Assembly: GCA_023238725.1 (NCBI GenBank)
Contig: CM041541.1
Coordinates: 13,353,544 to 13,417,543 of the forward strand
Direction: 5' to 3'
Length of the DNA stretch: 64,000 bases
Source of the DNA: Scortum barcoo
Lineage: Eukaryota > Chordata > Actinopteri > Centrarchiformes > Terapontidae
How positions within the stretch are numbered: the first letter of the stretch is position 1; the number at the start of each line of letters is the position of its first letter. Positions 11,703 to 23,700 of this stretch are shown here, piece after piece. Position numbers and translations under genes: made by a program. The notes beneath the pieces were generated by a model, which was given only the letters and a program-made list of their open reading frames with translations, had not been told where the DNA came from and searched no databases.

Positions 11703-14700
11703 GAGAGAAAGAGAGACGAGATGGGACAGTTTTCACCAAATCGGACACACTCGCCAACCTAAAGTTTGCTGACAGCCTGAGGGAGTGCTGATCATAGAAA
11801 ACAGCACTGCTCCAATGCTCTTCGATTTTTACCTTTTTTACTTTATAGAGGTTCGGTGTTCATTTGCTGATGTCCCTTTTTTGGTGTATCAGCAGAAGAA
11901 GAGAACAGACATGAGGAAAATCAACCATAAATACTCTAAATAAGATCTGTCTTCAGTCTGTGAGAGGCTGCAGTGATTTTAAACAACCTATTTACCGTCC
12001 CGTCAGCTAAACCACTAAAGAGGTTTTGTCCATCAAAAAAAGTTTATGGAGGATGTAAAAAGTTTGTGCAAATTATGTAATACACACACACACACACACA
12101 TATATAAGGCACACCAAGTTTCTTTTTTCACTCACTCCCGTCGGTTCTTTTCAACATTAATATATTCTCTCTGAGCTCCGCATTGATCATTGTGCCACTT
12201 GCGTCCCAGTAAAAAGCATTAGTGACGTATTGATTTTTTTTTTGTGTCACGTTATTCTGCAGCAGTGTGAGAGAGGGAGCATAATGGGGATGGAATAAAT
12301 CTTAAGAAAGACAACAGAGACACAAGAATAACTTAAATATTTTGCTATTTACAGTTGCAAAGAAGATGCTAACTCCCCTTTCTTTTCTGTTTTTGTTTTA
12401 TTGGAGAATCTCATTGTGACTCTTATTATTGTTCACATATCTCAAGTTATCAACCAGTTTTTGTGTTGATTTTGTCTCCACAGTCGACCCCTGTCTGTAA
12501 AAAGCACCTTGGGAAGCAGCTCGACAAGATGTAAGGACACATTGATCTTTAGTTCATTTGCAGCGTGCTACATTTACAGTGGTTTATAAAAGTGTAAGAC
12601 AACATTTTACAGCTCTGGAGAGTCATTTCAGCCGACATTTTATTCACGTCAGGGGTTCAGAATATCTTAAGGAAGGTTAAACATTTGACATCATCAGGTG
12701 GTACACCATCGATAAAAGATGTAAGTGTAAAATAACCAGAAACATTAACTGTTACGACAGAGAGGGTCAAAACATGTCAAATCAATGATGCCACTTGATT
12801 TCTGCTGCATATTTTATATTTAGTCATCTTCCAGTCTCCAGTAGCAGCACCTCTCTCTGTTGGAATAAATCATGATTTTTGTGATGTTTATTTTCTCCCC
12901 AATTTAAAAATAATGCTAAAAATATTTCTAACCACCTGGTGTGCATGGATTTGATCTGACCCAGACCAAAGTTTCTGAGTGACTAAAATGGGTCTCCAGT
13001 GGATGGATCATATTTCAAGGAGAGAAAAAACACTTATTTCTACATTTAAAATAAATGTGTCATGTTGGAATTGACAGTGTTCATAGCTGAGTACAGTTTA
13101 AGTGCAGCTCGTAGTAGGAACCATCAAAGTGCCTTTAAGCCGCCATAGTGTTGGACAGTGATCTTATTTACATCCTCTTTGCTTGACCCCCCCGCCCCTC
13201 CAGCCAAGGCTGCCCACACCAGGCCGCCCGCCCCCGCAGCCTCCTCTCCGGGCTCCCTGCAGCGTTCTCGCAGCGACGTGGACGTCAACGCAGCCGCCAC
13301 CGCCACTGCCCGCACCAGGATGCCCGCTGTGCCCTCCGCCGCCGCCACATCGCGGCGTCGCCCTTCAGCTCGGCCTCGGCCCTCCCCCCCGGATCCTACG
13401 CCTCCCTGGGTAAAGAATCAAACTGGTTTTTCCTGCCTCTGAGTCACCTTACAGCAACAGAGGCCGTGAAATGATGTCTTAAAATTATCACCAACAATGT
13501 GGAGCTGTTTAATGTAGTTTAAAGGTACAGCTGAATTAAAAACATGGACAGAAATAATAACGTTTCATTTCCACACAAACAATCTGGTCAGAGATAATTT
13601 TCTTTCATAGATTCGTTTAAAAATTCAGTCAAGTCACCTTAAATTCATTTTTATTTTGTCATCGACATTTCGGACACGACATAATCGCTCAGTTAAATAC
13701 CACCGACAACACAATATACTCTGAGACACGTTGATCCAAACAGCTGACACAGTCGCAGCTCCCCCCACACGCCCACACACATCTGAAGCTTAACCTTTGA
13801 CCCCTGACCCTTGTTGTGTCTCTCCCGGGCTCGCCCACCTGTCAGACGGCTCGTGGTCTGTTAACGCAGATGGTAAGCTGTGTATGTGTTTGTGGACAGG
13901 CGAATTACGCCCCTCCATGCCTCCTTGGTGTGTGTTTTTACCCCCCCACTCCCCCATCAGTACTGTAATGGTGGTCATCTGTCTGTGCATGGACTGTCGA
14001 CGCATGGTGCACTTTTCTCTCACACTTGGAAATCTAATGATGTTATAGTATAAACCAGAGTGCAGGAGAGTCCCGTCAGGAAACGCCGGGAAGCTTTCTC
14101 TTTGAATGAAGATCCTCGACACAGAAACACGACAGTCTCCTGAATATTTTAAATATAATATTTCAAAGTAGGACTGCACGTCATCATCTGGTCCGTCTGT
14201 CTGTCTACACATTTGTTTATTCGGGGCTGTACGCCTTCAAATTACACATATCAGACGTTCATTTACTGGTATATCTCAGTTTGATCTTGCTCTTCTGTTT
14301 TAAACATCATGAAATAAAATTTTTTTTAAAGTTAGAAACAGGAAGAAGCTTTTAGATTTAAAATCTGGAACATAAAAGCTTGTAAGTGTAAACCCACAGT
14401 TCAGTACTTCTGTAATTATTCTGTCATTAAAACAATCAAACACAAACGTCTGTCACTAAAATTTAATCCACCTCTAACTGAAACCCCAATTTTCCATCGG
14501 CTGTGATTTTTAACTTTTTGCTATGTTTAGATCAACAAAAACAACAAATCTAATTTATTAAATCAAGAGCTTCAAAAATAGTCCTCCTCTTCCAGCGTAG
14601 AAACAGCCCAAGTCAAGATTAAATTGATCTTCGGTGTGTTTTTGATTAATTGCGGCTTCTTTGGATTTTCATGAAGAATCGTCCTCAGTTTTAATGTTTT

Positions 14701-17700
14701 GTGGAGGAAGAGAAAAAGAAGCACATTCATTTGAAAATGGTTTTCAAAAAAGAGAGGCTGCTTTTATGAATCTTTTTTTTTTTAATTAAAAATGAGTCTC
14801 AGGATGACTTGTCTTTCATCTCTGTGTTTCATATCTTCTGTCTTGTTTCCCTCCTTATGATGTTCATTTTAGTCTGTTTCTGCATGACAAGTGTAGAAAA
14901 CGTTGACGTCAAAACAGCGGCCCTCGTACTCGGCGGTGTGAGCTTAGAAATGCTGAGTATTCTTCTTCATGTGCTCTCTCTCACCCCCGTCGTGTTTCTG
15001 TCTTTGTGTCGTCGCCCTCTGCAGGTCGAGTGCGAACCAGGAGGACGAGTGCGGGAAACGGTCCGTCGGTCACTGACAGCCGGGGGAGGAGCCGAGGGAA
15101 AGTCGTCTCACAGTCTCAACGTCAGTAATTTCTGCTTTTTATCTTCCTTTATCATGTTTGTGATAACAGACTGATGGTGTTAAACTCATGAAAAAACGTT
15201 TTACTTAATTTATTTCTTCATATACTTCTGTGTGGGCTGGGTTAAAAGATGACCAAAGACAAAAGACAAAACCTTCACCTCATCTTCACTAAAAAAACAT
15301 CCTCTTCTTTCAGCCGGCAGCAGGTCGGGCTCTCCCGGGCGCCTGCTGAGTTCCACCTACGGCAGGATCCCGAGGCCGACCATGGGAACCGCCGCCGCCA
15401 CCAACAGCAGCACCTCCGCCAGCCTGACGGACAAGAGTCGACCCAGAGGTCACCGCAGCCACGGCTGCAGCCGAGAGACCAGCCCCACCAGATCGGGCAC
15501 AGGTAAGGAGGGCGTTCAACCCCGGGGACTGGAATAAAGGAGGACTCATTCAGAATAAAAGAAATGTTGATTATCAGGAGCTTCGGTGAAATTTGAGAAG
15601 GTCAAGTGGCTGAGATGAAAATGCAGAAATAAAACTAAGTGAAAGTCGTAAAAGTAAAATTATGGAGGAAAATAAGTTCTTCGTTTTACTGTTTCATACA
15701 AAAATCAATTTTTTGATTCGATTTTTGGCTTTGAGTATGTTGTTGTAGATTAAACACATATTTAGATTCTGTCAGGGTTATTTTAAAAGATACAGTACAC
15801 ACAAAAACTCAAAATCACTGAGGCAGTTTGTTTTAAAAAGTTTAGTCGCCGTGACCAAAAAAATCCTGGAATGCAGTGATGAAATTGATCTCAAAGAACA
15901 CCTGAGATCTCACAGAAAGGTAAAGATAAATGAGAGGTGTTTGAATCGGTGGCCTCAGAAGTGAGTTTGAAGTCGTTTCACAGATTTGCACACGCGAACA
16001 AATCGACGCTCCTCCTCCTAACACTAACCCTGTTCCTGCTGCCTCCATGAGTCTCCCCTCTCTTTTCCTTCTCGCCCGACTAACCATCTCTGCAGAGCTT
16101 CAGGTGTGTCTGGCTGGATGTGCTGCAAGCTAAACTCTCCCCCCTGCACTGGTGTCTGTCTCTCTGTCTGTCTCTCTGCCTGTCTGTCTGACGCTCCTCT
16201 AGCCCGGAGCCGAATCCCCCGGCCGAGCATGAGTCAGGGCTGCAGCCGCGAAACCAGTCGCGAGAGCAGCCGCGACACCAGCCCCGCCAGGGGTTTCTCC
16301 CCCCTGGGTGAGTATGTCACTGAAGACACCCCCCAAAAAACTCCTGCCATTTAGTTTAAGATCCTGTTAAGTTTAGGAATTGGCTCAGAACATAATTAAT
16401 GTCAAACCTCCTTCTTACCCTCCACACGTCTGCGTAGATCTCCGTTTTTCCTGCCTGATTCTCTGCATGCTCTGTTTTTAAATGTCCACATTACTGTCTC
16501 TCCTGCCCTGCTGATCTAAAACAAAGTACGTGCAGAAATACACAGTCGTCCTCTCTTCTCCTGGTCTCCTCTAACTTTACGTCCTCCTCCAGCGACTCGT
16601 CGACACTCCCGTTCAACCAGCGCCCTGTCCTCTGCAGAGTGCTACTCAGGTGACCACAGAGGTCTTTTCAGGAAGCATGATCACTCAGTCAGCCAGAGAA
16701 AATCACAAAGTTTGGCAGATTTTCCCCCCAAACGTCTCCGTTTCTGTGTCACAAATGATGCTGCGGGGTTTCCTCGATGTTTTGCGTCATCCTGTTTTGG
16801 ATTCAATCACTTGGCTGACTGAGTCATCCTGCTCAGTGAAGCCTCTTCCTGCATGGACGTCCATCTCTCCTCAGCCTGGTCTTCACAATTACAGAAACAC
16901 GACACGTCACTCTGATGGTTTTACTAGTTATGGAAGAAATAAAAAAGTGCGGTTAGAAATTGTGAAGATATAATTTTGCTCCTTTTTTTGCGATGCTGTA
17001 CTTTTAATTTGCAGCTTCATGAGGATAATTTTTATGCAAAGTGACAGATGTGGTATTTATTTACTATTTTCCTGTTTTGCATTTTATATTTATTTTCATT
17101 GATTAAAGATGTTGCTCTCTGCTCAGATCTGCAGCTTTATTTGCTCTGTGCTTTGGGTTGGGTCTGCTAAAGAAGTTTTGTCGCCTCCTGCCAAAACTGA
17201 TTTGATACTTGTAAAATTGCCCAAATCTAAATAGATTTATCTTTGATAGTAGATGCTATCAATTGAAAATTATTTTTAATAAATAAAATAAATTAAAATT
17301 TTAAATAAAGTGCTTAATGAAGCCCAACCTAAAGAATGAAGTGAGAAAACAGGACCAAGATGCTCCTCACCTCCTAATCTGATTAATTAACCTGACGAGG
17401 GTTAATTAAGGTGACGAGCGAGTCGTGGTCCAATTTCTCATTATTTAAGTTTCATTTCTAGTGGCTTTTAACCAAATTACACCGTCACGTCTGCACAGTG
17501 GGAGCTCATGTCTTTTTTCTTTTTCAGACCGGCTGTCCCATCAGGCTCGGATCTCGGCCTCAGTCAACGCCATGAGGATTCTCAACACCGGCACCGATGT
17601 CGAGGCTGCAGTGCAGTCGCAGACGCTCTGGTGAGAATGAATGTGGAAAAAAATCAGTTTTATTGCCCAATAAAGCTGCCTTTATATATATTTATTTATA

Positions 17701-20700
17701 TATATCTTGCTGTAAATCCACATCTTTATATGTTCGTAAAGTTTTTGTAGTTTCCTGACAAACGTATTCAATGGTCACATTGTCTCGCTGCCAACACAGA
17801 GTAAGACGTGATCCTCACATTATTTCACAATTTCCAGATGTAAAAACCTGGATTACATAGAAAGAATATTTTTGTTTTGTGCAGGATGTAGTAAAGCCTT
17901 GTCCTCTGTTAGAGCATAAGTCGGGTGATATTCTTTTAATTTCTAGGCAGAAAATCCTCTAAAACCATCATCACTATGAGCACACACACACACAAAAAAT
18001 GAATATTTGTGAGGCGGGGGAACCAATGGGACAGTCGTTTTTTGGTTTCAGCCTTTACAAAAAGAAGCTAAAGGATGAGACCGGACCTGTTTTAATATGA
18101 AATAAGAATGATTGATGTTGTTGGTACAGTCCTGCAGTAACTCCTCTGTACTCTTTCTTCCTGGACTTTCTGTATTTCAGCTCTTAGGAGACTCGAGGAG
18201 TAAGGTACAAATGAACTGTTCTGTCGCTGCATGCGGACCACGAGCATTAAACTTTTACTTTCTTATCATGGAAGAAAGGAAAATGCTTGTTTAAAGATAG
18301 TCTGTCCACTGCTTAAGTATATTTATCATTATCCTGTGAGACTAAAGTTTTGAATCCCCTGTTTGCTAAAAGTTGTCTCATCCAGGCTGCTTGTTAATAA
18401 AACAGCAGGAGAAGAAAGTTTTAACCAGCATGAAATGACTTCTGCATGGCTCTGTAGCTGCATGTTCGATCTCAAAGCAGTAGATGTAGATTCTGAAGGT
18501 GTAACAGTAGATGACAGTAGAGAAATCATGCAGCCTTTCTATGAACGCCGGCGTCTCTTCCCTCTCTCAGCGGAGGCCCGTGAGGCGGCGCTTCGAGTCT
18601 CCGGGGATGTACTCGGACGACGACGCCAACAGCGACGCCTCCAGCGCCTGCTCCGATCGCTCGTACAGCTCACGCAACGGCGCGCCCCACTTCCTGCGTC
18701 AGACGGAGGACGTGGCCGAGGTGCTGAACCACTGCGCCAGCTCCAACTGGTCTGAGAGAAAGGAAGGACTGCTGGGACTGCAGAACCTGCTCAAGAGCCA
18801 GAGGATGCTCAGGTGGGGGACTCAACGCCCGTCGGTTTGAGTGATATAAACTGTGCCTCCATCTTTTCTTGAGCGATTGTCAGGAAGAAATGAGTGTCTT
18901 TAATTTCTTAAAACAACCCAAACTTGTGAGCTGTTGTATCAGTAGTCTCGATAGTAGTAGAAGTTAAAATCTGTTTGTATAACTGCTTAAAAAGTCTTAA
19001 AAATGTGCCCTAAAAGACTTTAAAAGTGGGCAGATAAAATTACTGCGTGGCATCTTTACTTGTACAGAAATAGTTGAGACTCCACACAGCAGCTGTACAT
19101 GTGATCCACTTTTTAATCTAGAAGAAGAGGAATCATGGACAGAAGAGGCTTAAATATCTTTACATCCATGCTTTGTGTCACGGAAATAGTATATTTCTCA
19201 TTTGCAATAATAAATGTATTTGGTACAGATCTGAAAAAAACTATTAGGCCACTAGTCAAAGTCACTCATCTTCACACACGGTAAAAAAAAAGCATTGTGA
19301 AGTTGTGATGCTGTGTGAATGTTGGTAAATGGCATTAAGTGCTGAATCTGTTTTTGTCTCAGTCGTGTGGAGCTGAAGAGGCTTTGTGAGATCTTCACCC
19401 GTATGTTTGCAGACCCACACAGCAAGGTAAGAGCTGGCTGAGGTATTTCCTGGGAGGGAAACTTCCACATATTAATTACCATCACAGTAATCTCATAATC
19501 AGTATAAAGTGTGACAGCAGGTGGTTAAATGTTTAGATTGACTGCAGCCGGACTGAATTCATCGCTCGCACGTCAGAACTAACTGCAGGACGAACTAACA
19601 GAGTGTGTTTCTTCTTGTTGCATGCCTCCTCGCTCCTTGCTGCGGACTCTAACAAACACCAGAGAGTAAGTGTTTGCTGTCTTTACTCACCGCAGTCAGC
19701 CGTGCTGTCACATATCAGTGTTAACACGTCTGAAACTCACATCAGTGCACAGACACAGAGAAGAAAATGACGTTCTCCTCTCTGTGTCCTCCTTCTTCTT
19801 CTTCTTCTTCTTCACGCCTCGCTGCCTCTCGCAGGTCTTCAGCATGTTCCTGGAGACTCTGGTGGACTTCATCGTGCTGCACAGGGACGACCTGCAGGAC
19901 TGGCTCTTCGTCCTGCTCACCCAGCTGCTGAAGAAAATGGGGGCCGACCTGCTGGGCTCCGTCCAGGCCAAAGTCCAGAAGGCCCTGGATGTCACCAGGT
20001 CAGCAGCAGAAACAGATTTTTAGAGAGTCCTGGAATGGCTTACTTTCTCTTTTTTACACACACTTCAAATGCACTTTCATTGCATTTTCCCATTTTCTCC
20101 AAATGAAGATTTCAGAAATGCTTCATTTTAGTGCTAAAGAATCAGGCAATTTAAGGGTAATTTAAAAAAAAAGAGATGATGCTTTACCTGGTAATTATCT
20201 CACCTACTTACCATGAAATGTGCAGAGCACTGAAATGAAGTGTTACCAAGATTTCTTATGAAGTTACTGAATAAAAAGTTAGAAGACTGTGAGGATTAAC
20301 GTGTGACTCATGTTAACACTCAAAGGTTTCCCGCAGTGTTTTAATTTGAATATTTTAGTTTCTGATCAGAGGTCTCAGAGGTGTTTTAGGAAGATAAATC
20401 AACCATACAGGTCTGCCTTTTTGTCTGCTGTGTGTTTTGTGTCCATGATCGAACCTTTAAGTGAGAAGATCTTAATCTTTTACCAGCTGAACCTCTTTGA
20501 TTTTTCCTGTTTCTCTTAGAGAGTCCTTCCCGTACGAGCAGCAGTTCAACATCCTGATGCGTTTCATTGTGGATCAGACGCAGACGCCCAACCTGAAGGT
20601 GAAGGTGGCCATCCTGCGCTACATCGAGGCACTCGCCCGTCAGATGGACCCGACCGACTTCGTCAACTCCAGCGAGACACGCCTCGCCGTCTCGCGCATC

Positions 20701-23700
20701 ATCACCTGGACCACCGAGCCCAAGAGCTCCGACGTCCGCAAGGTAGGAGGGCGCAGTGGCGACGGCGTTTCAGCTCCGTCTACTCTCAGGACGCCACTTC
20801 CTTTTTATTTATTTATTTTTAATTTCATTGTCTCTTCATTTGTGGCTTTCGTTATTTCATATTTTTTGTTTTCACGTCTTGATTTTTGTTTTTGTCCAAT
20901 TGGCATCTCTTGTCCGCCGCCCCCCCCAGACCCTTCAAAACTGGGCAGGGGAGGATTTCTCGGGCCGCCCCAGCACCGTGGCCTCTCTGCCTGGAGAGGG
21001 CAACCTGGAGGAGAGGTGCAAGCAGGTAGACTCTCATCAAACAGCATGAACCGACTGCACAACCTCCTCTAACCCAGCCTGAGAGCGAGGGAGCAGCCGG
21101 ACGTCCAAACTGACACTAACTGCTCTTAAATCAGCTTTCAGTGGTTCTGTCTCGTACTCAGTAAACGTTCATGTTCTTACAGTCGGACACATGGAGAGCA
21201 GAACTGTGTCCTCTCGGGAAGTTTTTTACAGTTTGTGCATGAGTTGCTGGAGACGCCAAGTTTCATCTGCGCAGACTAACAGTGAACTAAAAACATGAGA
21301 ACAAATGTGAGGCTTCTCTTCTAGCAAGTTTTAACTTTTTAATTTTTGTTTGTAAAAGTCGATATGCTCGAATAATCGTGAAGAAGAGTGGAAACGATGC
21401 GCTTCAGCTTTTGCTTTATTTCCTCTTTTTTTATTTGAACGGACTTGCTGCATGTTCACTGCAAGAAATATGCTTCTTAACATGTCTAATCATATTTACC
21501 TTCAACTTCATCTCTTGTAGTTTCATCGCGTTTCTATATACCAGTATTTTAAAACCATTTTAAAACCTCATTTAGTGAGATTTTATTTCTCTGCTGATGT
21601 TTGGTTGATTTTATTTTTTAAAAAGGTTGGTAAGTGATTTTTCACACTGACCTCAGTGACACTTACAGCCTTTCTTAATTGAAGTTTTTGTATTTATTAA
21701 GTGTATCTCTGAGTTTTTGTCTCCTCTCACTGAGTTTGATATCTGTGTAACAACAACGCAGAGCCTTTTAAAAGGGGCGTAATGTCACTTTACTGATTAT
21801 CTGTAAGAAATATTTAACTCTGTACTGTCACTTTTAGTCCCTTTGGTACTGTTTAAGTCTGTAACAGTGATTTACTTTAATTAAAAAGGGTATATGCCCC
21901 CTGATACACATTGTTTTCAAGCTGCAAATATCTGTATAGAGATCCAGCTACTTTCCAGATGAGATTGTTGCCTGGATTGAATTTAATAATTGAGGAGCAG
22001 GGTAAATATTTTATTACCTTCCTCTCCCTGTAATATTAATCCTCTCTGAATGTGTGTGTGTGCAGGCGGCCCAGGTGGTGCTGATCTCCCTCTTCGAGCT
22101 GAACACGCCGGAGTTCACCATGCTGCTTGGCGCTCTGCCCAAAACCTTCCAGGACGGGACCACCAAGCTGCTGCACAACCACCTGAGGAACGCCAGCGCC
22201 AACAGCGGCATCAGCATGGTAAAACACACACAAACACACCTCAGACAGGAAGGGATGTGTTTTGGTCCATGTTCATGTACTACTCAGTCACAGCAGGTCA
22301 GAGGTGATTTCCAGATGTTTAGTGCAGGGGTGTGTGTGTGTTTTGTGGATTTGTAGGCATCTCCCAGTAACACGGCGGGTCGGACGCCTCCTCGCCAGCC
22401 CAGCAGTCGCAGCAGCCCGCTGACGTCTCCCACCAACTGCTCCCACGGGGGGCTTTCTCCCAGGTATGCCTCCGTTAAACGGCTCCAGGAAAAACATCAC
22501 TAACAAACATTTAAACGACCTTTTCTGGTGTTCTCCATTTCAGGAATGTGTGAATATGATTTTTTTTTATTCAGCCTGCAACTCATCACCATCACAGTCA
22601 CACCATTTTTTTACACTGAAGCAAAGTACAACATTTCACTAAATTAAGCAAAATTTAGCCAAAAATCCAGATATATCCAATTAGATATTTATTTTAGTTC
22701 TTTTGCTCTAAATGTTTTACAGTTTTCTTCGCACTTATCAAGTACTGATTAGATGGCTGTTTCTTATTCAATCACTTGGAATGAGTCAATAATCAATACA
22801 ATTCTGTGTCTTTTTACACAGACCAAAGTTTCAAGTCACCCACTAAAGATGTTGGTACAATCAGAAGTTATTTTTTAAATGATGTCAGGTGTGAGAATGA
22901 TCGTTTGATGTGACATTTTTAGTTGGCATCAATCATCGATCAACAAGATCAGTTCTGCTGAAGAAGAAAAAAAAATGACTGTAAAGGATTCGCCTGTTTT
23001 CCGGACACAAAAGCATCTTTTCTTCATCTTTACAAACTCATGTTCCACCCGCCCCGACTAACACCGACTGAGAGCTTCTCCTTATTTTCTCACATCTTCT
23101 TCTCTGGGCTGGGCTCTCTCCTCCTCCTCCTCTTCCTCTCCTCCTCTTCCTCCTCTTCCTCCCCCCCTCCCCAGTCGGCTGTGGGGTTGGAGCGCAGACG
23201 GGCTCTCCAAGTTCCCTCCTCCACCTTTCCCCTCCCCTCTTCCTCCACCCACTGCCCACTCCTCCATCAAGGCAGTGAGGCGAGCTTACTCACCCAGGTA
23301 CTCACCCCTCTTTACCTCCTCCTCCTCCTCGTCGTCCTCCTCTTTCCTGTTGTGGGGTTTCACAGTTTGATATGACCTCATTAAAAACCACAATTAATTG
23401 TCTCATTTATCATAAAATTGTGAATTATGTCTCTTTTAAAAACCCTTTTTAAGCATTTGTTTGCTAAAATATAAAAAAGGAGAACAAATAGGAAAGAAAT
23501 CCGTTCTTTGTAATTATATTATATTATAATATTCTTTGTTTTTCTTCCTCCTCGCACTGTGAAACCTCTTTTTAAAAACTCACCAAAAGTCACGTCTGCA
23601 ATTTGTGCCTCCATCTGCCCAAATTGTCCGTCACCGTTCATTCGTTCTGTTTTTTCCTTTGCTTTGTTGTCGCCGAATTCAAAGGTGAGACCATGTGAGG

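Noticed and set aside
23040..23174. Leu/Ser-rich open frame upstream of the RLWGWSADGL exon
   Set aside because: It is a translated CCTCCT polypyrimidine tract in intron sequence; only the part after the acceptor at 23,174 is coding.
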